Below, piece by piece: positions 1-8,546 of a stretch of DNA of 64,000 nucleotides. The stretch spans positions 1,364,001 through 1,428,000 of the forward strand of contig OW818679.1 in the NCBI GenBank assembly GCA_942493145.1, written 5' to 3'. Position 1 is the stretch's first letter. Each line of letters begins with the position of its first letter. Source of the DNA: ENR-C20 sp942493145. Its GTDB lineage: Bacteria > Bacillota > Clostridia > Acetivibrionales > DTU013. A program made the translations under genes and the position numbers. Under the pieces are notes generated by a model. It saw only the letters and a list, made by a program, of their open reading frames with translations. It was not told where the DNA came from and did not search any database.

Positions 1-210
1 GCCATAGGCATTTCATGCCTGCTTACCACCTGCTTTGACAACATAAAGGAATGTATAACTTCAATAGAAACGGCTGGCCTGCGCGACGGGCTGACTATTA
101 TTATAGGTGGCGGGCCAGTGGACGAAGCCACCGGAAAATATGTCAAGGCCGACTATGTCTGCAGGAATGCCCAGCAAACCGTTGATTTATGCAAAAAGCT
201 GTACGCATGA
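1..210 (+). CDS. Corrinoid (B12-binding) methyl-carrier protein, C-terminal part
   Basis: The first 69 codons of the window are open in frame 1 and end at a TGA. The peptide contains the run IIIGGGPVDEATGKY followed by KADYVCRNAQQTVDLCKKL. This matches the end of the cobalamin-binding Rossmann domain of MtmC/MtbC/MttC-type corrinoid proteins, where a glycine-rich strand contacts the cofactor tail and a final helix closes the domain. The His of the DxHxxG cobalt-ligand motif would lie upstream of the window. Such proteins carry the methyl group between a substrate-specific methyltransferase and a second methyltransferase. The URO-D family methyltransferase 57 bases downstream supports this. 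The substrate cannot be told from here. Confidence 0.8.
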   Translation, partial: AIGISCLLTTCFDNIKECITSIETAGLRDGLTIIIGGGPVDEATGKYVKADYVCRNAQQTVDLCKKLYA

Positions 211-266
211 TGAGGGATGGACATATTTGTGAACATATCAAGAAAAATAATAAGGAGGATAAATTT

Positions 267-1382
267 ATGAGCACTCCACAGGAATTGTTCAACCAGCGTA
301 TGACAAGGATTCAAAAAGCAATTAATATGGAGAAACCGGACAGGACGCCGGTGATGGCATGGGCGGACGGATTCTGCGCGAATCATCTGGGAGTGAAGAT
401 GTCCGAGTTTTCGTCCAATCCTTTTGTTGCGGCTGAGACAACATTGCGGTTTTTCAGTGAATTTACTGATTTTGATATGACCGAAGTTGATTATACTCCC
501 CCGGAAATGGTTTCAATGGGGTTTATGAGCAAAATGAAGATTGCAGGGAGGGATCTTCCCGAGGGCAGCTCTTGGATCGTAGATGAGCAGGAGAGGATAA
601 CCACAGAGGATTATGACAGAATCCTGGATATCGGCTGGGACGATTTCATGTCCGGGTTCATTAATGAAAAGCTGGGAATTTCGGAGGATTATCTGGCATC
701 AGTATTTGGGGCAAGCGCCGAGTATGGACCGAAATATTACGAGGCAGGAATACCGGTATATACAATGGCGCTGATACCGGGGATTCCCTTGGAAGCCCTT
801 GCTGGAGGCAGGACCATGGCAAAGTTCATACAAGACCTCTACAGGATGCCGGACAAGGTTCAGGCGGTAATGGATATAATTTCCGAGAGCAATAAAAATC
901 AATTGATGGGTGTTGTTGATTCATTGCCTGTAAAGCCATTCAGCCTTTTTATCGGTATAGCCAGGGGCGCAAGTGAGTTTCTTTCACCGAAGTTGTGGAA
1001 GCGTTTTGTGGAGCCCTATCTCTTTAAAATTGTAAACGCCACAATTGATGCAGGTGTTTACGCAAATCTGCACTTTGACTCCAATTGGGAGCGTGATCTT
1101 GAGGTCCTCAGGGCTTTGCCCAAGGGGAAGTGCATATTTGGATGTGACCACAGCACGGATATATACAAAATCAAGGAGGTCCTTGGAGACGTCATGGCTG
1201 TCAAGGGTGACGTACCTTCTTCAATGCTGGCCTTCGGCACTCCAGACGATGTATATAACTACAGCACCAAACTGATCAATGATATGGGCAACGGCTTTAT
1301 ACTGGCACCGGCCTGTACAATGCCAGCCAATGCAAAGATAGAAAACGTAAAAGCAATGCTGGCTGCCGCTACCGGCAAATAA
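267..1382 (+). CDS. URO-D family (MtaA/CmuA-type) corrinoid methyltransferase
   Basis: This is a 371-residue protein of the uroporphyrinogen decarboxylase fold. It starts at ATG 267 behind AAGGAGG at 252-258; an in-frame ATG at 189 lies inside the preceding corrinoid gene and lacks such a site. The opening QRMTRIQKAINMEKPDRTPV is typical of MtaA/CmuA-like methyltransferases, not of haem-pathway HemE. The C-terminal half has HFDSNW near residue 270 and FILAPACTMP near residue 345, the regions where this family usually places zinc-binding His/Cys residues. Only the second Cys is obvious, so the thiol-activating site may differ from MtaA. Methyl transfer to or from the neighbouring corrinoid protein is inferred from family and position; the methyl donor (methoxylated aromatic, methylamine or other) is unknown. 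Confidence 0.8.
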   Translation: MSTPQELFNQRMTRIQKAINMEKPDRTPVMAWADGFCANHLGVKMSEFSSNPFVAAETTLRFFSEFTDFDMTEVDYTPPEMVSMGFMSKMKIAGRDLPEGSSWIVDEQERITTEDYDRILDIGWDDFMSGFINEKLGISEDYLASVFGASAEYGPKYYEAGIPVYTMALIPGIPLEALAGGRTMAKFIQDLYRMPDKVQAVMDIISESNKNQLMGVVDSLPVKPFSLFIGIARGASEFLSPKLWKRFVEPYLFKIVNATIDAGVYANLHFDSNWERDLEVLRALPKGKCIFGCDHSTDIYKIKEVLGDVMAVKGDVPSSMLAFGTPDDVYNYSTKLINDMGNGFILAPACTMPANAKIENVKAMLAAATGK

Positions 1383-1436
1383 TGCGGAGTGATCAAATAC
1401 TTATAATTTTAAATATGAATGGAGGAAATTTGTATT

Positions 1437-1784
1437 ATGAGTGAAATTGCAATGACCCCGAAGGAGTTCATGGAGGAGAGCGCTTCCCGCATGCTGGCCA
1501 ACAAGGATTTGATGACAGGTGTTAATGTCAAATTCCAATATGACTTCACCCAGGATAATTGCGGAAAATGGTACATCGAAATCATTGATGGACTTGCTCA
1601 TCCACCTGTGGAAGGTGAGATTGAGAATCCTACTTCAACCTTCATATGCAAGTATGAGACTCTATATAACGTAATGATCACAGGAAAGGTAAACGGAGCA
1701 GTTGCTGCAATGACCGGGAAGCTAAAGACCAAAGGAGACAGCAGCTACGGTTTGAAGCTGGGCAAGTGGTGCGCAAAGAAATAA
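1437..1784 (+). CDS. SCP-2 sterol-transfer domain protein
   Basis: This is a 115-residue single-domain protein. ATG 1437 is chosen because GGAGG lies at 1421-1425; the in-frame ATG at 1419 would place that ribosome binding site inside the gene. The segment WYIEIIDGLAHPPVEGEIENPTSTFICKYETL and the late GKLKTKGDSSYGLKLGKW have the strand-helix order and the conserved 'G.l...Gd...a..l' ending of the SCP-2 family, which forms a hydrophobic tunnel for lipids or other apolar ligands. It follows the methyltransferase by 54 bases and precedes a terminator, so it is the last gene of the corrinoid operon. A role in binding a hydrophobic aromatic substrate is inference only. Confidence 0.8.
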   Translation: MSEIAMTPKEFMEESASRMLANKDLMTGVNVKFQYDFTQDNCGKWYIEIIDGLAHPPVEGEIENPTSTFICKYETLYNVMITGKVNGAVAAMTGKLKTKGDSSYGLKLGKWCAKK

Positions 1785-1810
1785 TGCTCCTGTTTTATAA
1801 TAGACTGACG

Positions 1811-1846
1811 CAAGCCTGGAAGATAAGCATTCCAGGCTTGCTTTTT
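1811..1846 (+). terminator. Rho-independent terminator of the corrinoid operon
   Basis: An 11-bp perfect stem (CAAGCCTGGAA / TTCCAGGCTTG, 1811-1821 and 1830-1840) with an 8-base loop is followed by CTTTTTG. It lies 27 bases after the SCP-2 gene. Confidence 0.9.
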
Positions 1847-1942
1847 GTATACTCATAGGTTAAAATGGATTTATGCCAAACAGGCTATTTTAAGCAGTTA
1901 TAAGATTCGAAAATAACCAAAATCAACTTCATATTTTGATAC

Positions 1943-2013
1943 ATACTCGTATAATTCCGGTAATATGGACCGAAAGTATCTACTGGCTGCCTTTAACAGC
2001 CAAACTACGGGGT
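1943..2013 (+). promoter_or_regulatory. Guanine-type purine riboswitch aptamer
   Basis: The core bases of the purine riboswitch are all present: CGTATAATTCCGGTAATATGG (P1, J1/2 and P2), the L2 loop, GTATCTACTGGCTG (J2/3 into P3), and CAGCCAAACTACGGG (P3 end, J3/1, P1). P1 pairs ACTCGTA (1945-1951) with TACGGGG (2006-2012), with a G-U pair and one imperfect end. The specificity base before the closing TAC of P1 is C (position 2005), which pairs with guanine; adenine-type aptamers carry U. It lies about 130 bases before xpt, the classical target. No clear terminator or anti-terminator was identified in the expression platform. Confidence 0.88.
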
Positions 2014-2142
2014 CTTGCTGATGTCATGACACTTATGACACCTTTCCAGTCTTTCGAATGGATTTGTTAAGCATTTCACCATCGGTTTATCACTCATATA
2101 TGGGTTGCCAGATCTGAAGCTCGAAAGGATTGCCGTCTAATC

Positions 2143-2712
2143 ATGGAATTGTTGAAGCAAAGGATATTGACCGAAGGCAGAGTTATAAACGCGCGCATTC
2201 TCAAGGTGGATAGTTTTCTGAACCATCAATTGGATGTATCCCTTATGAATGACATCGGGTTGGAGTTCAAAAGAAGATTCGAAAATGAAAAAATAACGAA
2301 AATATTGACTGTGGAAGCTTCCGGCATAGCTGTTGCATGTATGACCGCTCAGCATTTAGGTGTATCTGTTGTCTTTGCCAAAAAGACCGAAGCCGCCAAT
2401 CAGGACTCAGAGGTTTTTGAGAGCGAAGTCTATTCATTTACTCGTCAGAAAAACTATAAAATCCGTGTATCAAAGAAATACTTATGTTCAGATGATCATG
2501 TGCTGATTTTGGATGATTTTCTGGCAATGGGCACAGCGGCGAATGGACTTGCAAGTATTGTAGAGCAGGCCGGAGCAACGCTGGCCGGAATCGGGATCGT
2601 CATTGAAAAAGGGTTTCAGCAGGGTGGCCAGGAACTTCGCGACAAAGGCTTCAGGCTTGAATCCCTCGCAATCATTGAATCTATGGACAATGGAAGGATC
2701 GTTTTCAGATAA
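2143..2712 (+). CDS. xpt: Xanthine phosphoribosyltransferase
   Basis: This 189-residue protein converts xanthine and PRPP to XMP in purine salvage. The start MELLKQRILTEGRVINARILKVDSFLNHQLD and the PRPP loop LILDDFLAMGTAANGL (about residues 123-138) match Xpt of Firmicutes, and the length equals the usual 190 or so residues. The VEASGIAVA segment is the hypervariable-loop/phosphate region. The guanine riboswitch upstream is the standard control of xpt. The BMP-type nucleoside importer genes start 66 bases downstream, so salvage and uptake are likely co-regulated. The region before the ATG has no strong Shine-Dalgarno, only AAAGGA at 2126-2131. Confidence 0.95.
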   Translation: MELLKQRILTEGRVINARILKVDSFLNHQLDVSLMNDIGLEFKRRFENEKITKILTVEASGIAVACMTAQHLGVSVVFAKKTEAANQDSEVFESEVYSFTRQKNYKIRVSKKYLCSDDHVLILDDFLAMGTAANGLASIVEQAGATLAGIGIVIEKGFQQGGQELRDKGFRLESLAIIESMDNGRIVFR

Positions 2713-2778
2713 CTGTTATAATTTACGGGATAGATTATCCGGTAATATAAATAAAAACTAAAAGAGGAGAGACAAAAA

Positions 2779-3960
2779 ATGAAAAAAATTATCGCATTGT
2801 TAATGGCTGTTATGATGGTATTCTCGCTGATTCTTGCTGGCTGCGGGCAGAGCAATACCAGCGATGGCACTGCATCAACAGCAGCAACCGCTGCAAGCAC
2901 CGCTGCTGAGGCTGCAAGTACGGCAACGGAACCAGCAGGCGGCAACACGATTGCCAAAGAAGACATGATTGTTGGCTTTATCTATGTCGGACCTGTTACA
3001 GACGGTGGTTGGACACAGGCACACGATAATGGCAGAAAGTACATTGAAGAACAACTCGGTGTAAAAACTCTTTATAAAGAGAGCGTTCCTGAAGGAGCAG
3101 AATCAAAGAAGTCCATTATGGAGCTCATCGATCAAGGCTGCAAGGTTATTTTCACAACCAGCTTCGGTTACATGGACCCAACTGAAGAAATTGCAAAAGA
3201 GTTTCCTGAAATAAAATTCCTCCACTGTTCCGGATACAAGACTGCAGAAAACATGAGCAACTATTTCGGAAGAATGTATGAAGCAAGATATCTTTCCGGT
3301 ATCGTTGCCGGTTTGAAAACTCAGAACGGCAAATTGGGATATGTTGCAGCTACACAGATTCCCGAGGTTTTCAACGGTATCAATGCATTTACACTGGGTG
3401 CTCAGTCTGTAAGGCCTGATGCAACTGTTACAGTAAGGTGGTCCAATACATGGTATGATACAGCAAAGGAAAAAGAAGCAGCTGTTGCGATCCTTGATGA
3501 AGGCTGCGACGTAATGACTCTTCACAATGACTCTACAGCCGTACAGATAGAAGCACAGGAAAGAGGCGTTTCAGTTATCGGATACAACCTGGATACCCCG
3601 GATGCAGCTCCAAAGGCTTATATGACTGCTCCGATCTGGAACTGGGGTCCATACTATGTAGCACAGGTCAAGGCTGCCATGGACGGAACCTGGAAGTCCG
3701 AAGCATATCTTGGCGGATTGTCCGATGGTCTTTTGAGCCTGGCCCCCCTGACTGCCAATGCTCCTGAAGGCGCACAGGCCAAGGTTGATGAGGCAAAGGC
3801 AAAGATCCTCGACGGTTCCCTCAAGGTATTTACCGGCCCGATCAACGGACAGGATGGAAGCCTGAAGATCAAGGACGGAGAAGTCCTTCCCGAGTCTGAC
3901 ATCGGTGGTACCATGGATTGGTTTGTAAAAGGTGTCGAGGGCAATACAGACGCTAATTAA
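2779..3960 (+). CDS. BMP-family nucleoside-binding lipoprotein
   Basis: This 393-residue substrate-binding protein has a lipoprotein signal with lipobox LAGC (Cys at residue 22), followed by a Ser/Thr/Ala-rich tether (residues 24-55). The mature domain begins VGFIYVGPVTDGGWTQAHDNG, the hallmark of the BMP/Med family (PnrA, TmpC, BmpA) that binds purine or other nucleosides. Later pieces such as LHNDSTAVQIEAQERG and VIGYNLDTPDAAPKAY are the second lobe. It precedes one ATPase and two permease genes of the YufO-YufP-YufQ (NupNOPQ) type and follows xpt, so guanosine or a mixed purine nucleoside is the likely ligand. RBS AGAGGAGAG lies at 2762-2770. Confidence 0.92.
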   Translation: MKKIIALLMAVMMVFSLILAGCGQSNTSDGTASTAATAASTAAEAASTATEPAGGNTIAKEDMIVGFIYVGPVTDGGWTQAHDNGRKYIEEQLGVKTLYKESVPEGAESKKSIMELIDQGCKVIFTTSFGYMDPTEEIAKEFPEIKFLHCSGYKTAENMSNYFGRMYEARYLSGIVAGLKTQNGKLGYVAATQIPEVFNGINAFTLGAQSVRPDATVTVRWSNTWYDTAKEKEAAVAILDEGCDVMTLHNDSTAVQIEAQERGVSVIGYNLDTPDAAPKAYMTAPIWNWGPYYVAQVKAAMDGTWKSEAYLGGLSDGLLSLAPLTANAPEGAQAKVDEAKAKILDGSLKVFTGPINGQDGSLKIKDGEVLPESDIGGTMDWFVKGVEGNTDAN

Positions 3961-3972
3961 AAATCAGACTGC

Positions 3973-4030
3973 TTACATTTACTGCCGGGCTGCAATTCTT
4001 CGGAATCGGCCCGGCAGTATACCAATGTAA
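3973..4030 (+). other. Intercistronic stem-loop between binding protein and ATPase genes
   Basis: A long hairpin fills the gap. The outer arms TTACATT/AATGTAA (3973-3979 and 4024-4030) enclose ACTGCCGGGC/GCCCGGCAGT (3981-3990 and 4009-4018), and the apex AATTC-TTCG-GAAT carries a UUCG-type tetraloop. No T-run follows, so it is more likely an RNA stabiliser or partial attenuator than a full terminator. Such hairpins after the binding-protein gene are common in ABC operons and allow its transcript to exceed that of the membrane genes. Confidence 0.7.
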
Positions 4031-4082
4031 ATATATTGCGTCATGAAAACTTAGCGCAACACTACATACGGCAGAATGATTT

Positions 4083-5642
4083 ATGGAAGATACGGGTGAT
4101 TTTGTGGACAGCAGCAATGCATATATACAAATAAAGAATATAACTAAAACCTTTGGCTCGGTCGTGGCAAACAACAATATCTGCCTCGACGTCCAGAAAG
4201 GTGAAATTCACGCCCTGCTCGGAGAGAACGGTTCAGGAAAGAGCACTCTTATGAATGTGCTGTCCGGAATCTATGCACCTGACAGCGGATCTGTAATTAT
4301 CGGTGGAAAGGTTGTACGTTTCCATTCACCGAAGGATTCAATTAAAATGAAGATCGGTATGATTCACCAACATTTTAAGCTGGTGGATCTTTTTACTGCA
4401 AAGGAAAATATTATCGCAGGTCAGAAGGGCGATCATATTTTGCAGCAAAGTAAGATATCGGAGCATATCGCATCAATTGCAACAAAATATGGTTTGGATG
4501 TGGACCCGGATAAGAAGGTCTACAACATGTCCGTCGGAGAAAAGCAGAATGTGGAGATTCTGAAGGTGTTGTACAGAGGAGCGGAAATCCTGATTCTGGA
4601 TGAACCTACAGCCGTATTGACGCCTCAGGAAACGCAAAAGCTTTTTGATATCATACGGAATATGAAAAAGGAAGGCTGCGCAGTGATTGTCATCACCCAC
4701 AAGCTGCAGGAGGTCATGGAAATAAGCGACCGGATCACGGTCCTTCGCAAGGGTGAGACTGTAGGCACAGTAAATAAGTCGGAAACCAATATACGTCAAT
4801 TGACGGAACTTATGGTGGGCAGACAAATCAATTTCAGTATTGACAGACCTGCATTTGAAAAAAGAAAACCGATACTAAAGGTCAAAAACCTGACAGTATA
4901 TAATGAAGATAGAGTAAAAGCGCTTGACGCCGTATCCTTTGAGCTTTCTACAGGAGAGATTCTAGGCGTAGCTGGCGTTGCCGGAAGTGGGCAGAAGGAA
5001 CTCTGCGAAGCGATTGCAGGATTATATCCTATTGCTGGCGGAGAACTGTTATATAATGATGAATCCATAATCGGGAAAAATCCTCGTGATATCATCAAAA
5101 TGGGGATAAGCATGAGCTTCATTCCTGAGGATAGATTGGGTATGGGACTGGTTGCGTCGATGGATATGGTGGACAACCTTATTCTCAAGGAATATCAGAA
5201 CCAGAAGGGAATACTGGTTGACAGGGAACCTGCAGCAAAAAAAGCGCAGGATCTTATAAAGAGACTGAATATCGTAACTCCTGGAATTCATCATCCTGTA
5301 AGGCAGCTTTCAGGCGGTAATATCCAGAAGATACTTCTCGGAAGGGAAATCGATTCAGAACCCAAGCTGCTGATTACGGCATATCCGGTAAGAGGACTTG
5401 ATATCGGAGCCTCCTATACCATATATGATCTGCTGAACGATCAGAAGAAAAAAGGTGTGGCCATTCTATATATTGGTGAAGACCTTGACGTACTTATGGA
5501 ACTGTGCGACAGGATAATGGTAGTATGTGACGGCAGAGTCAGCGGTATTGTTGATGCAGGCAGCTGTACAAAAGAACAGCTTGGAATGCTGATGGCTGGA
5601 GAGACATATTCGCAGGTAATGGGGGTAGAAGCCAATGCTTAG
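4083..5642 (+). CDS. Nucleoside ABC transporter, tandem ATPase subunit
   Basis: This 519-residue protein contains two ABC domains in series. The first has Walker A GENGSGKST (about residue 47), signature MSVGEKQN and Walker B ILILDEPTAVL. The second has a degenerate P-loop GVAGSGQKE, signature LSGGNIQK and the LLITAYPVRGLDIGA segment that is normal for the sugar/nucleoside (CUT2-like) class. This is the layout of YufO/NupO. It lies between the BMP lipoprotein and two permeases and overlaps the first permease by 8 bases. The start is uncertain: ATG 4083 has a weak ribosome binding site, and GTG 4107 behind GGGTGAT is an alternative. Confidence 0.93.
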   Translation: MEDTGDFVDSSNAYIQIKNITKTFGSVVANNNICLDVQKGEIHALLGENGSGKSTLMNVLSGIYAPDSGSVIIGGKVVRFHSPKDSIKMKIGMIHQHFKLVDLFTAKENIIAGQKGDHILQQSKISEHIASIATKYGLDVDPDKKVYNMSVGEKQNVEILKVLYRGAEILILDEPTAVLTPQETQKLFDIIRNMKKEGCAVIVITHKLQEVMEISDRITVLRKGETVGTVNKSETNIRQLTELMVGRQINFSIDRPAFEKRKPILKVKNLTVYNEDRVKALDAVSFELSTGEILGVAGVAGSGQKELCEAIAGLYPIAGGELLYNDESIIGKNPRDIIKMGISMSFIPEDRLGMGLVASMDMVDNLILKEYQNQKGILVDREPAAKKAQDLIKRLNIVTPGIHHPVRQLSGGNIQKILLGREIDSEPKLLITAYPVRGLDIGASYTIYDLLNDQKKKGVAILYIGEDLDVLMELCDRIMVVCDGRVSGIVDAGSCTKEQLGMLMAGETYSQVMGVEANA

Positions 5643-6714
5643 AATTGCAAAACGTACCGGATTGACCCGCAGACAGGCGATTATCTACCGTTCCGCCGCC
5701 GTCCTGGGCGCCCTTGTTGCATCAGGCATATTTATCCTGGCTTTGGGGCACAATCCTTTTGAAGTATATGTATCCATGTTAAAGGGTGCTTTCGGCTCCT
5801 TGTACAGATTTCGGGAAACCATCATAACGACTGTTCCTCTGGTGGTCACCTCTCTTGGTATTGCTGTTGCGTTCAAAATGAAATTCTGGAATATCGGTGC
5901 AGAAGGCCAGATTTTTATGGGTGGCTTTGCCGCGGCCTATTTCGGCCTCAATTTCCCCAATATTCCGATTCCTCTCATGCTTATGATCATGGCCGCCGCA
6001 GGCTTTGTTGCCGGAGGGATTTGGGCGGTGATACCGGCGTTCTTCAAGGCGAAATTCGGGACCAATGAAACACTGTTTACACTAATGATGAACTATATCG
6101 CGCTTAAATGGGTAACCTATCTGCAATATGGTCCGTGGAAGGATCCGGAGGTCGGTGGCTTTCCGCTCATTGCAGATATTAATACAAATGCGGAACTGCC
6201 CAAGCTGTTCGGAATCCATATCGGATGGGTTATCATGCTGGTTCTGGTAGTGGTTATGTATATTTTTATGAATAAATCTAAAATGGGATATGAAATTGCT
6301 GTTGTCGGTGAAAGCGAGAATACCGCACGATATGCCGGAATGAATATCAAAAAGATCATCATGTCGGCTGCTCTCTTTAGCGGCGGTCTCTGCGGGCTGA
6401 CCGGGATGATCCAGGTGGCCGGCGTCAATCATACACTCGGAATTGAACTGACATTGGGAATGGGCTTTACTGCTATAATTACAACGTGGCTGGGACAATT
6501 GAGCGCCCCGGTCATTCTGGTGGTTTCCTTCCTGTTTTCGGTGCTGCTGCAAGGCGGCTCATATATACAGACGGCCTTCCAGATTCCTGCTGCGGTCGCG
6601 GAGCTGATTCAGGGAACAATTTTGTTCTTTGTACTTGGAACGGAATTCTTCGTCCAGTATAGGATTGTATTTACCAGGAAAACTGCGATACGCAGCGAAA
6701 AGGAGGCGGTTTAG
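5635..6714 (+). CDS. Nucleoside ABC transporter permease (YufP/NupP type)
   Basis: This 359-residue polytopic membrane protein of the BPD-transporter 2 family has about eight to ten hydrophobic segments. The cytoplasmic coupling motif GESENTARYAGMNIKKI near residue 225 matches the 'vGe...aA.yaGi' loop of nucleoside/simple-sugar permeases. WNIGAEGQIFMGGFAA (about residue 83) is the conserved motif between early helices. It overlaps the ATPase gene by 8 bases and ends two bases before the next permease, so translation is likely coupled. Confidence 0.92.
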   Translation: MLRIAKRTGLTRRQAIIYRSAAVLGALVASGIFILALGHNPFEVYVSMLKGAFGSLYRFRETIITTVPLVVTSLGIAVAFKMKFWNIGAEGQIFMGGFAAAYFGLNFPNIPIPLMLMIMAAAGFVAGGIWAVIPAFFKAKFGTNETLFTLMMNYIALKWVTYLQYGPWKDPEVGGFPLIADINTNAELPKLFGIHIGWVIMLVLVVVMYIFMNKSKMGYEIAVVGESENTARYAGMNIKKIIMSAALFSGGLCGLTGMIQVAGVNHTLGIELTLGMGFTAIITTWLGQLSAPVILVVSFLFSVLLQGGSYIQTAFQIPAAVAELIQGTILFFVLGTEFFVQYRIVFTRKTAIRSEKEAV

Positions 6715-6715
6715 T

Positions 6716-7645
6716 ATGTGGACGGCATTTCTGTTCATGGCTGTACAGGCCGGAACTCCGCTCCTGTTTGCCACTTTGGGTGAAATAATTACTGAAAAAG
6801 TAGGAAATCTGAACCTTGGCGTTGAGGGTATGATGCTTATCGGGGCTGTTGCAGGTTTTGCGACCGGTTTTGCGACACAAAACCCGGTAATGGCTCTTAT
6901 GGGCGCATTTGTTGCCGGAGCATTTGGCGCACTGATTTTTTCTTTCCTGACAGTCACACTCAGGGTAAATCAGGTAGTAACAGGCCTTGCGCTCACAATA
7001 TTCGGGACCGGCGTTGCAGGCTTCGCCGGAAAGGCACTTGCGGGCAAGCAGGTACCTCAGGCTTTGAAAGACTACTTTATCGATATCAAAATACCATTGC
7101 TTGGAGATATTCCGGTAATCGGAAAGGTGTTCTTCCAGCAGGATTGGTTCGTATATCTGGGATATGTATTTGTGGTGGTGTTGGGGATTTATCTTTACAA
7201 GACAAAAATCGGCCTCAATCTCAGAATGGTCGGAGAAAATCCGGCGGCGGCCGATGCTTCGGGCATAAATGTTACCTTGTACAAATACTTTCATATACTG
7301 CTGGGAGGAGCTCTGGCCGGACTCGGAGGAGCTTACCTGACGCTTGTATATGTACCGGCCTGGCAGGATGACATAGTAGCGGGGCGTGGCTGGATTGCTG
7401 TAGCACTGGTTATTTTCGCGACATGGAATCCCTACAAGGCGCTTATAGGTTCATATTTCTTCGGAGCGCTGAGTGTAGCAGGCTTGTACCTTCAGAAATT
7501 TGACATCAGTATATCACTGTACCTGATTGATATGCTGCCTTATTTGGTAACAATAGTTGTATTGATATTCATTTCCATGAAAAAGGTAAGGGAGAACTCC
7601 TCACCAAAAGCATTGAGTGAGACCTATTTCAGGGAAGACAGATAA
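6716..7645 (+). CDS. Nucleoside ABC transporter permease (YufQ/NupQ type)
   Basis: This 309-residue membrane protein is the second half of the heterodimeric permease. ATG 6716 follows AAAGGAGGCGG at 6699-6708; in-frame starts further upstream lie inside the previous gene. NLNLGVEGMMLIGAVAGF and GENPAAADASGINVTLYKY are the two conserved family motifs, the latter being the coupling loop. It is the last gene of the purine uptake group. No clear terminator follows; the next gene is only 41 bases away, so read-through is possible. Confidence 0.93.
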   Translation: MWTAFLFMAVQAGTPLLFATLGEIITEKVGNLNLGVEGMMLIGAVAGFATGFATQNPVMALMGAFVAGAFGALIFSFLTVTLRVNQVVTGLALTIFGTGVAGFAGKALAGKQVPQALKDYFIDIKIPLLGDIPVIGKVFFQQDWFVYLGYVFVVVLGIYLYKTKIGLNLRMVGENPAAADASGINVTLYKYFHILLGGALAGLGGAYLTLVYVPAWQDDIVAGRGWIAVALVIFATWNPYKALIGSYFFGALSVAGLYLQKFDISISLYLIDMLPYLVTIVVLIFISMKKVRENSSPKALSETYFREDR

Positions 7646-7685
7646 TTAAAGCCTCATATTATCGTTAACAAGGGAGGGGCATCTT

Positions 7686-8546
7686 TTGCATAACTATTTT
7701 GAAGGATGGTACTTTAAACAACAAAATGGACATGACATAGTTGCTTTCATACCTGCGCTACATATAGATAATAAACATAGCTGTTCGGTATCCTTACAGA
7801 TTATAACAAACGATTCTTCATACTGTATTGAATATCCATATGAATCATTTTCACTGGATAAACATAGCTTGAGTATCAAGGTGGGAAATTGTAGTTTCAC
7901 CAAAAGCAGAATTGATCTCGATATTCAGACAGATGAAATTAAAGCAACGGGGACTTTGAGATTTGGTGTGCTATTCCCGATAAGTTACGACATAATGGGG
8001 CCGTTTAAATTTGTACCTTTCATGGAGTGCCGACATAGTGTTTTCAGCATGTATCACAGGGTAAACGGCAGTTTGGTCATTAACGGGAAAACATTTGATT
8101 TCACAGATGGAACAGGTTATTTGGAAGGTGATCGGGGGTTCTCATTCCCAACACGTTATGCCTGGACGCAATGCAGTTGGAAGGAGAAAACTCCATGTTC
8201 GCTCATGCTTTCTGTAGCAGATATCCCATTTATGGGTAATAAATTTACCGGAATTATATGTATAATTGTCTGTGAAGGAAAAGAATATCGATTAGCGACT
8301 TACCTTGGCGCAAAAGTTACATTTGTGGGCGAAGGGCATATTATTGTAAAACAGGGCAAATACACACTGACTGCCGAACTACTGGAAAAACGTGAATTTA
8401 CCCTTCGTGCGCCGGTACGTGGCCGTATGATAAGGCTTATTCGAGAGAATCCATCATGTCGTGCAAGGTATCATTTTGCCAGAAATGATGAAGTGCTGCT
8501 CGATTTTACTACTGACTCTGCAAGCTTTGAATATGAGTATGATTAA
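7686..8546 (+). CDS. Tocopherol-cyclase-like protein
   Basis: This 286-residue protein starts at TTG 7686 behind GGGAGGGGC. It begins NYFEGWYFKQQ and has FTDGTGYLEGDRGFSFPTRYAWTQC around residues 138-160. These are the two signature stretches of the tocopherol cyclase-like family (PF14249), a lipocalin-like two-lobed beta-barrel. The plant enzyme closes the chromanol ring, but members in Firmicutes have no known reaction, so this name describes the fold and not the activity. It is not clearly linked to the nucleoside transporter before it. The stop overlaps that of the convergent gene by 3 bases. Confidence 0.75.
   Translation: MHNYFEGWYFKQQNGHDIVAFIPALHIDNKHSCSVSLQIITNDSSYCIEYPYESFSLDKHSLSIKVGNCSFTKSRIDLDIQTDEIKATGTLRFGVLFPISYDIMGPFKFVPFMECRHSVFSMYHRVNGSLVINGKTFDFTDGTGYLEGDRGFSFPTRYAWTQCSWKEKTPCSLMLSVADIPFMGNKFTGIICIIVCEGKEYRLATYLGAKVTFVGEGHIIVKQGKYTLTAELLEKREFTLRAPVRGRMIRLIRENPSCRARYHFARNDEVLLDFTTDSASFEYEYD

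Noticed and set aside
189..266. N-terminal extension of the URO-D methyltransferase from ATG 189
   Set aside because: It overlaps the corrinoid gene, reads as non-family sequence, and the strong AAGGAGG lies just before ATG 267.
2616..2966. Minus-strand frame of 116 codons
   Set aside because: It is antisense to xpt and the Ala/Ser/Thr-rich lipoprotein tether; composition is low complexity and no ribosome binding site is present.
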